Of a stretch of 16,276 nucleotides of DNA, positions 7,197 through 14,266 are shown one piece after another. Numbering within the stretch: position 1 is the stretch's first letter; each line of letters opens with the position of its first letter. Source of the DNA: Clostridia bacterium (lineage in GTDB: Bacteria; Bacillota; Clostridia; Oscillospirales; CAG-272); the NCBI GenBank assembly GCA_900753295.1, contig CAADYQ010000021.1, positions 1 through 16,276 of the forward strand. Reading direction: 5' to 3'. A model generated the notes under the pieces. It did no database searches, had not been told where the DNA came from, and saw only the letters and a program-made list of their open reading frames with translations. The position numbers and the translations under genes were made by a program.

Positions 7197-8753
7197 ATGA
7201 GATCAAAAAGCAAGAACAGTAATGTGAATGTTAAAGCAAAAGACAGCCAAAAGGCGCAAAAGCACAGCTCGGGGCATCACTCCGTGAGCGTGCGCTCAAA
7301 GCTGATCGTTTATTTTGCGTGCTTTGCGGCGCTCATACTGCTGATAATATGGATCTTTCAGATCAAAATGCTTTCGTATTTCTACCGTCAGACAAAGCTT
7401 GAGGAACTGTCGCATGTGTCGGCAGAGATAAGCTCGGCGATAGGAGACGACGATATTCAAAGCCGCGCGGTCGATCTTGCCATGGCGTATGATACCTGCA
7501 TACGCGTGTTCAGAGCGGATTCCGGGCATCTCGGCAACGAGCTGGTCAGCGCGGATATAGTCCCCGCGTGCCTTATCCATCATCTGCCCTCAAGCATGCT
7601 CGGCAAGATATATCAGAATGCCATTGCGGGCGGCGGGGAATGGAGCACGCAGAAAAAGCTGAATGCCGGTTATGACGCAGGTCAGGACGACGCCACATTC
7701 GTTTCGTCTATAAAGCGCGGCATCAGCGCAGTGTCGGCAAAGATAGTCACGGTGGACGGCGAGGATTATATAATAATACTCAATACCGAATTTTTGCCGA
7801 TGAATTCCACTGTGCGCACGCTCAGCGTGCAGTTCTGGTGGATAGCCGTTGCGGTGCTCATTGCTGCAGTGGCGCTTTCGATGTTCTTCTCGGCGCGCAT
7901 CTCACAGCCGCTCACAAATATGACCCGTGCCGCAAAGAAGCTCGCGGCGGGCGACTATGATACCCAATTCCGCGAGGAGGGCTATCTTGAAACGCGCGAG
8001 CTGGCGGAAACGCTCAACTACGCAGCGGGCGAGATCGCAAAGTCCGATGGGCTTCAGCGCGAGCTTATAGCAAATGTTTCGCACGATCTGCGCACGCCGC
8101 TCACCATGATCTCCGGGTACGCCGAGGTCATGCGCGACATCCCCGGAGAAAATTCGCCGGAAAATCTTCAGATAATCATCGACGAGGCGGGCAGGCTTTC
8201 GGAGCTGGTTACCGATATGCTGGATATATCCAAGTTGCGCGCGGGAGCCAAAACGCCCGAAATGTCGAATTTCGATCTTACGGAAACGGTAAGAGAGGTC
8301 ATGAAGCGATATGAAAAGCTGATAGGCCATGAAGGCTATGATATCAGCTTCAGCGCGGGCGGTGAGGCTGTGGTTTACGCCGACCGCACAATGATGCTTC
8401 AGGTGATATATAACCTTATAAACAATGCCGTCAACTACACCGGCGAGGACAAAAAGGTCAGCGTGATACAGACCTACGGCGAGCGCGATGGCAGACGCAC
8501 CGTGCGCATATCGGTAAAGGATACCGGCGCCGGTATACCGCGCGATCAGATACCCGTGATATGGGACAGATATTATAAGATAGACAAGGTGCACCGCCGC
8601 GCGGCGGTGGGGACCGGTCTCGGTCTTTCGATAGTAAAGGGAATACTGCGCATCCACAATGCCGCCTACGGTGTTGAGAGCGGCGAGGGCTGCGGCTCGG
8701 TGTTCTGGTTCGAGCTGCCGCTGGCAAAGACCGAAAAAAACGAGGAGGATTAA
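7197..8753 (+). CDS. Membrane sensor histidine kinase
   Basis: Partner kinase of the preceding regulator, 518 residues. The order is: a basic/polar cytoplasmic tail (1-33); membrane helix 1 (about 36-57); an extracellular sensor region of about 155 residues (58-212) that I do not recognise; membrane helix 2 (about 213-232); a HAMP linker (about 233-285); the HisKA domain with phospho-acceptor H296 in NVSHDLRTPLTMISGY; and an HATPase domain with N box NLINNAVNY (406-414), G1 DTGAGIP (442-448) and G2 GTGLGLS (472-478). All catalytic motifs are intact. The start is preceded by a purine-rich GGGGGA (7186-7191). An ATG at 7184 is out of frame and only forms part of that ribosome binding site. The stop codon abuts the start of the first sortase gene, so the kinase and sortase are translationally linked. 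Confidence 0.93.
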   Translation: MRSKSKNSNVNVKAKDSQKAQKHSSGHHSVSVRSKLIVYFACFAALILLIIWIFQIKMLSYFYRQTKLEELSHVSAEISSAIGDDDIQSRAVDLAMAYDTCIRVFRADSGHLGNELVSADIVPACLIHHLPSSMLGKIYQNAIAGGGEWSTQKKLNAGYDAGQDDATFVSSIKRGISAVSAKIVTVDGEDYIIILNTEFLPMNSTVRTLSVQFWWIAVAVLIAAVALSMFFSARISQPLTNMTRAAKKLAAGDYDTQFREEGYLETRELAETLNYAAGEIAKSDGLQRELIANVSHDLRTPLTMISGYAEVMRDIPGENSPENLQIIIDEAGRLSELVTDMLDISKLRAGAKTPEMSNFDLTETVREVMKRYEKLIGHEGYDISFSAGGEAVVYADRTMMLQVIYNLINNAVNYTGEDKKVSVIQTYGERDGRRTVRISVKDTGAGIPRDQIPVIWDRYYKIDKVHRRAAVGTGLGLSIVKGILRIHNAAYGVESGEGCGSVFWFELPLAKTEKNEED

Positions 8754-9683
8754 ATGGCATCCGGTAAGACCCCAAAACGTAAATATAAGAAAAACGAAAT
8801 AATAAGGCTTTCGGTGATGGCTGTGTGCGCCGTTGTGTTTGTGGTGTGCGTGGCGAATCTCATCAGGATATTTGCCGAATACAAGCAGTCCGAGGATTAT
8901 TACAACAAAATAAACAGCGGCTTCGATAACAGCCCCGCAAACGTGGCAAACGGCTTTTCGATATTGCCTATGTCGTCGTATGCATCCGCGTCCCCGCTCT
9001 CAAACTATAAAAATCAAAAAAACAATCCCGGTACTATCCATGTGGCCGATCCGTCAGAGGTGCCGGTGGTACCGGGCGGAAATGCGGAATTTCAGCATAA
9101 GCTTGCAACACTGAAGGAGCTTTATGCGCAGAACAGCGACGTGTTCGGATACATTCAGATAGAGGATACAAAAATCAGCTATCCCGTAATGCAGGGGCCC
9201 GACAACTATTATTACCTCAAACGCGGGACAAATAAAAAGTATCTCAGTGTCGGTTCCATCTTTGCGGATTACCGCAACAGCCGGACCCTCACCGAAAACA
9301 AAAATGTGATCCTTTACGGTCACAATATGCTCAACGGCAGTATGTTCCACGACCTTGCGAGATTCGACAAGGAGCTGCACAGCGATGCCGAGAGCTTTTT
9401 CAAGTCGCATGACGAGATACGTCTGACTACGTTTGACGGTATTTATATCTTCAAAATATTTGCGTTCATCCATACGGACGAGAACGATCCTTATCTTGTA
9501 ACAAACTTTTTCTCCGATGCGGAGTTCCTTGAGTACTGCAATAATGAAGCGGCGCGATCTATGTACGATACCGGCATAAAGATAAGCGCGGGCGATACTA
9601 TCCTGACGCTCTCGACCTGCGTAAACGGCAAGCCGACCGAAAGATATGCCTGCCATGCCAAGCTCATAGGCGTGCAGAGATAA
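8754..9683 (+). CDS. Class B sortase, first copy
   Basis: Sortases are membrane-anchored cysteine transpeptidases that cut a sorting signal near the C-terminus of secreted proteins and join them to the peptidoglycan. This 309-residue protein has a basic cytoplasmic tail (KTPKRKYKKNE), one membrane helix (about 17-40), a low-complexity linker (about 55-108) and a sortase domain from about 112. The catalytic residues are H190 (LYGHNMLNGSMF), C289 (TLSTC) and R297 (TERYACHAKLI); TLSTC is a class B hallmark. Its ATG directly follows the TAA of the kinase gene, and the GAGGAGG ribosome binding site (8742-8748) lies inside the kinase coding end, so it is the last gene of the sensor operon. No LPxTG- or NPQTN-like substrate is encoded nearby. 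The sorting motif it recognises cannot be predicted from the sequence. Confidence 0.93.
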   Translation: MASGKTPKRKYKKNEIIRLSVMAVCAVVFVVCVANLIRIFAEYKQSEDYYNKINSGFDNSPANVANGFSILPMSSYASASPLSNYKNQKNNPGTIHVADPSEVPVVPGGNAEFQHKLATLKELYAQNSDVFGYIQIEDTKISYPVMQGPDNYYYLKRGTNKKYLSVGSIFADYRNSRTLTENKNVILYGHNMLNGSMFHDLARFDKELHSDAESFFKSHDEIRLTTFDGIYIFKIFAFIHTDENDPYLVTNFFSDAEFLEYCNNEAARSMYDTGIKISAGDTILTLSTCVNGKPTERYACHAKLIGVQR

Positions 9684-9689
9684 GGTCAC

Positions 9690-9725
9690 GGGGCTGTTAA
9701 AAAACTCGATGTTTTTAACAGCCCC
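9690..9725. terminator. Hairpin 1 after the first sortase gene
   Basis: The right arm GTTTTTAACAGCCCC (9711-9725) pairs fully with the left arm GGGGCTGTTAAAAAAC (9690-9705), with one bulged A and a 5-base loop. It begins 7 bases after the sortase stop codon. The GC pairs are at the base and the A/T pairs at the apex, the reverse of a canonical intrinsic terminator, and no T-run follows directly. It may protect the 3' end, with hairpin 2 doing the terminating. Confidence 0.6.
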
Positions 9726-9759
9726 TCAAAAATGCCGGTCAGGGTCCCGGTATTTTTGA
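9726..9759. terminator. Hairpin 2, likely the real terminator of the sensor-sortase operon
   Basis: TCAAAAATGCCGG (9726-9738) pairs with CCGGTATTTTTGA (9747-9759), with one G-U pair. The GC core sits at the apex and is followed by TATTTTT on the plus strand and mirrored by AAAAAT on the other side. This is the usual plan of an intrinsic terminator and would work in both directions. It starts at the base following hairpin 1. Confidence 0.65.
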
Positions 9760-9773
9760 TGCGAACTTGGTCG

Positions 9774-9843
9774 GTTTTGCCGCACTATCCGCGTTTTTTG
9801 TTTTAGCTTTTATTGGCGGCAAAACGGCGGTGTTCAGCCGCCG
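9774..9843. repeat. Inverted repeats 3 and 4 of the intergenic hairpin series
   Basis: GTTTTGCCGC (9774-9783) is the exact complement of GCGGCAAAAC (9816-9825), with a 32-base T-rich loop. A second short stem, CGGCGG (9825-9830) with CCGCCG (9838-9843) and a 7-base loop, begins at the last base of the first. No coding region supported by a ribosome binding site covers this stretch. Function unknown; together with the neighbouring hairpins it makes up most of the 362-bp gap between the two sortase genes. Confidence 0.5.
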
Positions 9844-9856
9844 AGAACAAGTCGTC

Positions 9857-9883
9857 GGGAGTGTAAAAAATTTTTACACTCCC
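9857..9883. terminator. Hairpin 5, near-perfect palindrome upstream of the second sortase promoter
   Basis: GGGAGTGTAAAAA (9857-9869) and TTTTTACACTCCC (9871-9883) are exact complements separated by a single A. Like hairpin 1 it has GC pairs at the base and A/T pairs at the apex, and it is followed by GTTTTGTATTT. As DNA it is a 27-bp palindrome that could bind a dimeric protein; as RNA it could be a back-up terminator insulating the second sortase operon. Confidence 0.55.
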
Positions 9884-9969
9884 GTTTTGTATTTGTGCGT
9901 TATCACCTTTGCGCTTTGTCATACGGTGCATATATATGTAACTTTTTTTGAAATTGACATGCGCGTCGA

Positions 9970-9998
9970 TTGCTTTTCCGCGCTTTTTATTATATAAT
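9970..9998 (+). promoter_or_regulatory. Sigma-A-type promoter of the second sortase operon
   Basis: TTGCTT (9970-9975), a 17-base spacer and a perfect TATAAT (9993-9998) precede the second sortase gene, with a predicted start near 10005 and a leader of about 40 bases. A perfect palindrome CATATATATG lies at 9929-9938, about 30 bases upstream of the -35, and could be a regulator site, though AT-rich palindromes are common by chance. Confidence 0.65.
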
Positions 9999-10045
9999 AG
10001 TATCGCTTTCTTATTGATATCTGATATGAGAGTGGGAGAAACCGG

Positions 10046-11119
10046 ATGAATTCAGTTGGATCCTCTGACGGCATTATGCGCCGTGACGTGCATGATGACG
10101 CCGAGAACAAAAAAACAGAACAAAGCAATATATTCGTTGAGTCGCTGAGAACGCTCACGCCAGCCGATGTTGCGCCCAATGCTTCCGCAAAGCGCAAAAA
10201 GCGCAGTGCGGTATCACTGCTGCGCACGGTGCTGATAGCGATATGCGGCGTGATATTTGCGGTCTGCGTGGTCGAGCTTGCCGACATTTTTATGAACTAC
10301 AAAAGGGCTGACGATCTTTACAACAATATTTCGGACGCCTTCAACAGCGCGGGACGCGGCGGTAGCGCCATAATGGCGGGCGTTATGCCTTTTCAGCTTC
10401 CGGAGTCGCCGCTGCTCAGTTATTCACAGCAGAAAAACTCCGGCGTTAACGGCGATGGCTCGCAAGGAAGCGTTACTCCGACAAAGAGCGTTGAATTTCA
10501 GCGCAAGCTGGCGTATCTTGAGCAGCTACGTGATGAAAACCCGGATACCTATGGGTATATCCTTATCGAAGGGACCTCGATCTCCTATCCTGTGGTCCAG
10601 ACAAGGGATAACAATTACTACCTCAAACGCGGCTTTAACGGCTCAAAGCTGAATTCGGGCACGATATTCGTGGATTTCCGCAACGCAAAATCGGTGAGCG
10701 GCAACCGTAACATAGTTATTTACGGTCATAATATGCTCAACGGCAGTATGTTCCACGATGTGGCGAGATACGACCTTGACTTTCCGTCAAAGTACGGCGT
10801 GCGGTACGACGGCAGCGAGTACGGACAGAACTTCTTTGATACTCACAGGTACATAAAGCTGTTCACATTTGACGGTATTTATACCTTTGAGGTGTTCTCG
10901 TTCTATGAGACGGACGAAAACGACAAATATTTCATGACAAACTTTGCGTCGGACGAGGCATTCCTCGCCTTCTGCGACCGCGCCATCAGCCGCTCGCAGT
11001 ACGATACGGGAATAACCATGACAGCCGATGACATTATGATAACGCTTTCAACATGCGTGAACCTCAGTCCCACAGGCAGATATGCGTGTCACGCAAGGCT
11101 GATAAAGATCGAAAACTGA
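10046..11119 (+). CDS. Class B sortase, second copy
   Basis: A 357-residue paralogue of the sortase encoded at 8754-9683, with the same plan but a longer cytoplasmic tail (1-53). That tail is followed by one membrane helix (about 56-82), a linker and a sortase domain from about 149. The catalytic residues are H228 (IYGHNMLNGSMF), C337 (TLSTC) and R345 (TGRYACHARLI). Both copies carry the same motif SPLxxYxxQKN in the linker between membrane and enzyme, and the same NYYLKRG and FDGIY segments. The start is supported by GGGAG at 10034-10038. It is the first gene of an operon of five; its stop codon is one base from the start of the rRNA methyltransferase gene. No substrate is visible nearby. 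Two sortases of one class suggest either different sorting motifs or different expression conditions. Confidence 0.93.
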   Translation: MNSVGSSDGIMRRDVHDDAENKKTEQSNIFVESLRTLTPADVAPNASAKRKKRSAVSLLRTVLIAICGVIFAVCVVELADIFMNYKRADDLYNNISDAFNSAGRGGSAIMAGVMPFQLPESPLLSYSQQKNSGVNGDGSQGSVTPTKSVEFQRKLAYLEQLRDENPDTYGYILIEGTSISYPVVQTRDNNYYLKRGFNGSKLNSGTIFVDFRNAKSVSGNRNIVIYGHNMLNGSMFHDVARYDLDFPSKYGVRYDGSEYGQNFFDTHRYIKLFTFDGIYTFEVFSFYETDENDKYFMTNFASDEAFLAFCDRAISRSQYDTGITMTADDIMITLSTCVNLSPTGRYACHARLIKIEN

Positions 11120-11120
11120 T

Positions 11121-11984
11121 ATGGGAAACGAGACGGTAAAGGCGTCCTTGGGCGGCGCGCTGATATGCCCGGTCTGCGGAGCGCCGCTCGGCAGAGAAGG
11201 GAATTCATACATCTGCGCCGGCACGGGAGGCAAGCGCCACTGCTTTGACTGTGCATCGAGCGGATATGTGAATCTCGGCTTTGTGCACGGACACGGAGCA
11301 ATGAGCGGCGACCCGCCGGAGGCGGTCAGGGCGCGCACGGCATTTCTTGACCGCGGCTACTATAAGCCGGCGGCAGACATGATAAAGCGCATTGCGGACG
11401 AGTATTCGCCCGCGGGGATCTTCGCGGATGCCGGGTGCGGCGAGGGATATTATTCGGTACAGCTTGCATCGGACGAACGCTTTGTGTTCGGCGCGGATCT
11501 TTCCAAATATGCGGTGGAACGCGCAGCAAAGCGCGCCGCGGCAGAGGGGAAGCGCGGCAAATGCCTGTTTGCCGTTGCGTCTGTGTACGAGCTTCCGCTC
11601 GCGGACGGATCGGCGCGCGGTCTGCTATGTATGTTTTCACCCTGCGCCGAGGCTGAATATACACGTGTTTTGGAGCGCGGCGGCATACTTATAGTCGGCA
11701 GTGCGGGACCGCGCCACCTGTACGGTCTCAAGGCGGCGGTCTATGATACTCCGACGCTGAACGAGCCGCGCGCCGATCTTCCGAGCGGTATGGAGCTGCT
11801 CGCCTGCGAAAGGCTGACCTACAATATGTCCTTCACGCCGGACCGGCGCGGAGACATATCCGCGCTTTTCGGGATGACACCGTACAAATACCGGACGTCC
11901 GCCGAGGATTCGCAAAGACTTGGCGCGCTTGAGTGCCTTGAGTGCGAGGCGGATTTTGAATTCAGAGTTTACAGAAAGAATTGA
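11121..11984 (+). CDS. rlmA: RlmA-family 23S rRNA (guanine-N1) methyltransferase
   Basis: RlmA enzymes methylate N1 of a guanine in helix 35 of 23S rRNA (G745 in E. coli; the TlrB type methylates G748 and gives tylosin resistance). The 287-residue protein starts with the zinc-finger region ICPVCGAPLGREGNSYIC (C16, C19, C32) followed by HCFDCASSGYVNL (H40, C41, C44). The SAM-binding motif I is DAGCGEGYYS (103-112), and GPRHLYGLK is a signature of the family. It has no clear ribosome binding site and starts one base after the sortase stop, so translation probably depends on re-initiation. It is the odd one out in a surface-protein operon. The gene symbol follows the family; whether it acts at G745 or G748 cannot be told. 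Confidence 0.88.
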   Translation: MGNETVKASLGGALICPVCGAPLGREGNSYICAGTGGKRHCFDCASSGYVNLGFVHGHGAMSGDPPEAVRARTAFLDRGYYKPAADMIKRIADEYSPAGIFADAGCGEGYYSVQLASDERFVFGADLSKYAVERAAKRAAAEGKRGKCLFAVASVYELPLADGSARGLLCMFSPCAEAEYTRVLERGGILIVGSAGPRHLYGLKAAVYDTPTLNEPRADLPSGMELLACERLTYNMSFTPDRRGDISALFGMTPYKYRTSAEDSQRLGALECLECEADFEFRVYRKN

Positions 11985-11994
11985 AGGAATACAC

Positions 11995-12708
11995 ATGGAT
12001 ATTTCGGTATGCATACCCATGTATAACGAAAGCGAGCGTATTGCGGATACCGCGCGCACGCTGTCGGAATATATGAGTGCGAATTTTGACGACTACGAGA
12101 TAATCTTTTCAAATGACGGAAGCACCGACGGAAGCGCCGAGGCAGTGCGCGCTCTCGGTCTGCCGAACGTGCGTGTCACCGGATATGAGAAGAACCGCGG
12201 CAAGGGCGCGGCTGTGCGTACGGCGTTTCTCGAGGCGAAGGGCGATTTTGTCATGTTCACCGACGCCGACCTTGCATACGGCACCGACGTTATAAAGCGC
12301 GCATGGGAGACACACCTTGCGCACCCGGAGGCGGGGCTTGTCATCGGCTCGCGTAATCTCGGAGCCGACGGATATGAGGGCTACACATTCCTTCGCCGCG
12401 TGGCTTCAAAAGTATATATCCGTCTGCTCGGCATCATCGGCGGCTTCCGGCTTTCCGATTCACAGTGCGGATGCAAGGGCTTTACCACCGAGGCGGTAAA
12501 AAAGATTTTCCCGCGTTGCGAGGTTGACGGGTTCGCGTTCGACTTTGAGGCGATACTCTGGGCGGGAAAGCTCGGTATCGGTATCGTTGAAATGCCGGTC
12601 AAAATAATAAATCACGGCGCGTCAAAGGTGCATGTTTTCCGTGATGCGTTCAAAATGCTCGGCGATCTGCACCGCATGAAAAAGCGCATTTCACGCGCAA
12701 ATATCTGA
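11995..12708 (+). CDS. GT2-family glycosyltransferase, polyprenyl-phosphate sugar transferase-like
   Basis: A 237-residue GT-A fold enzyme that probably moves a sugar from a nucleotide donor to a lipid phosphate or other acceptor. It starts MDISVCIPMYNESERI; the nucleotide-binding NDGSTDGS is at 40-47, RGKGAAVRTAF at 68-78, the metal-binding DAD at 90-92, and DSQCGCKGFT at 155-164. This set resembles dolichyl-phosphate glucosyltransferase (ALG5) and DPM1-like enzymes. There is no C-terminal membrane segment, so it would be cytoplasmic or peripheral. An alternative in-frame start at 11920 would overlap the rRNA methyltransferase gene; the ATG at 11995 is preferred because the conserved fold starts there and AAGGA (11984-11988) precedes it by 6 bases. 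The acceptor is unknown; lipid-linked cell-envelope sugars are the likely field. Confidence 0.88.
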   Translation: MDISVCIPMYNESERIADTARTLSEYMSANFDDYEIIFSNDGSTDGSAEAVRALGLPNVRVTGYEKNRGKGAAVRTAFLEAKGDFVMFTDADLAYGTDVIKRAWETHLAHPEAGLVIGSRNLGADGYEGYTFLRRVASKVYIRLLGIIGGFRLSDSQCGCKGFTTEAVKKIFPRCEVDGFAFDFEAILWAGKLGIGIVEMPVKIINHGASKVHVFRDAFKMLGDLHRMKKRISRANI

Positions 12709-12725
12709 CGTCGCTTCGGCGTCGT
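12708..12725 (+). other. Small UUCG-loop mRNA hairpin at the glycosyltransferase stop codon
   Basis: ACGTCGC, TTCG and GCGTCGT form a short stem (12708-12714 with 12719-12725) with one internal U-U mismatch and a stable UUCG tetraloop. No T-run follows and the next gene is 23 bases on, so it is not a terminator. It may stabilise the transcript or lower read-through between the two genes. Confidence 0.4.
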
Positions 12726-12748
12726 AATTAAGGAAGGAGAGGAAGACA

Positions 12749-14242
12749 ATGAATAAAAAAATAATATTCATAAGGCTCGCCGCGGTTTGTGCGGTACTTG
12801 GAATGCTGCTTCCTCTGCTCATATGCAGTCCCGCGGCGGAAAAAGCCGGTGCGTCGCCGTCCGACGGTGTTTTCCGGATCCGCAGCGCTTCCACGGGGCA
12901 GTATCTTACGGCATATCTCAACGGCTCCCGCGGCTACGGGAAGGCATATATCGCGCCTCTTGACAGCACAAATGAGGCTCAGATATTCCTTCTGCGCCGT
13001 ACCGATGACGGCAGCTTTACGATCTGGCCGCAAAACGACTCGGCTCTTTACTGCTTTGCATATTCGGAAAGCACGGCTGCGGGCTCGCCCGTGGTCAAAT
13101 TGCTGACCGAAAATGAAAAAGCGCATTTTGACATTTTTGAGCTAAGGTCCGGCGCCTGTACGATATCACCGCTCGGCGGCGATAATTCCGCAGCGGTGCT
13201 CGGAGTTACCGACGAGCTGTCATATTACAGCGACCTCCTTGTCCAGTATACCGACTATCGCGAGGGGGATGCCTCACAGCAGTGGTACCTTGAGCCGGTC
13301 AAAACCGAAAAAATGACCTTTGCCTTTACCACCACCGATGTAAAGCTCTATTCGACAGGCAAATTCAGCGTAAGGCTCATACCGTATAACTACATACAGG
13401 ATAATGTGAAGTGGACATCGAGCGATGAGCGTGTCATAATGGTCGGCAACGGCGGCGCGTACAGCGCGCTTTCGCCCGGCACGGCAAAGGTGACCGCTTC
13501 GGTGGACGGCGTGAGCCGCTCGTTTACGGTCACAGTCACCGAGAAGTCGGCGTTCACATGGTACAGCCAGCGCAGCGTAGCGAACAGCGACTGGGATGCC
13601 ACTCAGCTTACCGACCTGTTTTTCTGGAGCGGCGGGATAAAGTTACGGTATGCCGCCGACTACCGCAATATGTCGGCGCGCTCGTGGATGCGTGAGGGCT
13701 GCGCTATATGCTCGGTTGCAATGGTGCTTCATAATCTCGGCGCCACTCTTGAAAAGGGCTATGATTTCCGTTCCGGGCAATCGGGCGGACTGCCGGCAGA
13801 CCCGTACACCGTTTCGCTTGCCAACACATACAATTACGGCGCGTCTGACACAAGCGAGCTTCTTTACGGAGACCCGATACTTGCCAGCTGGAACGCCATC
13901 GCGTCTCGCTTTACGGTTAACGGCAAGGCGGTCGGCTGCCGCAAGGTCTATTTCCCGACGCTACGCCGAATAGCCGACCTGCTTGAAGAGCACCCGGCGG
14001 GTATTGTTGTGGAGTTCAAAAAGCTTAGCGGTACGCACTATGTTGTGTTTGCCGAATGCCTCAATCCCGAGGTGAAAAATCAGAACGACCTGAAATTTAT
14101 CGTATACGATCCGCTTGGATATACTGCCGATCAGGGTGACGGCGTGCTTTACGAGCGCACCGCCTCGTATCTTATCGGCGGATTCGGTATATGGAGCATG
14201 AATTCCGCCATGATCTACGATGTCGCAGACCGTGTCGGATAA
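12749..14242 (+). CDS. Secreted protein: ricin-like lectin, bacterial Ig-like and C39-like cysteine peptidase domains
   Basis: A 497-residue protein with a Sec signal peptide (1 to about 35; basic MNKK, hydrophobic core, likely cut near AGASPSDG). Residues about 40-182 look like a ricin-type beta-trefoil (FRIRSASTGQYLTAYLNG at the start, QQWYLEP at the end). Residues about 190-264 are a BIG2-type Ig-like domain (VKWTSSDERVI, LSPGTAKVTAS). Residues about 285-495 resemble the C39-like papain-fold family: probable nucleophile C318 in REGCAICSVAMVLHNLG, H430 in GTHYVVFAE and D454 in VYDPLG. It has no LPxTG-type signal, and C26 is not in a proper lipobox, so it is probably released or held by the lectin domain. 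The ribosome binding site is strong (AAGGAGAGG). The domains point to binding a glycan and cutting or modifying a protein or peptide nearby; the substrate is unknown. The domain calls are by eye, with the ricin part least certain. Confidence 0.8.
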   Translation: MNKKIIFIRLAAVCAVLGMLLPLLICSPAAEKAGASPSDGVFRIRSASTGQYLTAYLNGSRGYGKAYIAPLDSTNEAQIFLLRRTDDGSFTIWPQNDSALYCFAYSESTAAGSPVVKLLTENEKAHFDIFELRSGACTISPLGGDNSAAVLGVTDELSYYSDLLVQYTDYREGDASQQWYLEPVKTEKMTFAFTTTDVKLYSTGKFSVRLIPYNYIQDNVKWTSSDERVIMVGNGGAYSALSPGTAKVTASVDGVSRSFTVTVTEKSAFTWYSQRSVANSDWDATQLTDLFFWSGGIKLRYAADYRNMSARSWMREGCAICSVAMVLHNLGATLEKGYDFRSGQSGGLPADPYTVSLANTYNYGASDTSELLYGDPILASWNAIASRFTVNGKAVGCRKVYFPTLRRIADLLEEHPAGIVVEFKKLSGTHYVVFAECLNPEVKNQNDLKFIVYDPLGYTADQGDGVLYERTASYLIGGFGIWSMNSAMIYDVADRVG

Positions 14243-14266
14243 AAATAAAGCAAAGAGGGAAGAACC

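Noticed and set aside
7902..8657. Open frame of 251 codons on the minus strand, antisense to the histidine kinase gene
   Set aside because: No domain, no ribosome binding site of note, and the opposite strand carries all kinase motifs.
9954..9959. Perfect TTGACA as -35 box of the second sortase promoter
   Set aside because: It is 33 bases from the only good -10 (9993-9998); TTGCTT at 9970-9975 has the proper 17-base spacing.
9767..9997. 76-codon plus-strand frame in the gap between the sortase genes
   Set aside because: It starts with TTG, has no ribosome binding site and runs through three of the inverted repeats and into the second sortase promoter; its hydrophobic look comes from T-rich DNA.
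11920..11994. Upstream extension of the glycosyltransferase by 25 residues
   Set aside because: It overlaps the end of the methyltransferase gene, has no ribosome binding site and the conserved fold begins at the ATG at 11995.
12800..12830. Possible lipoprotein signal around C26 of the secreted protein
   Set aside because: The residues before the cysteine (LLIC) lack the Gly/Ala/Ser normally found at position -1, and an ordinary signal peptidase I site follows.
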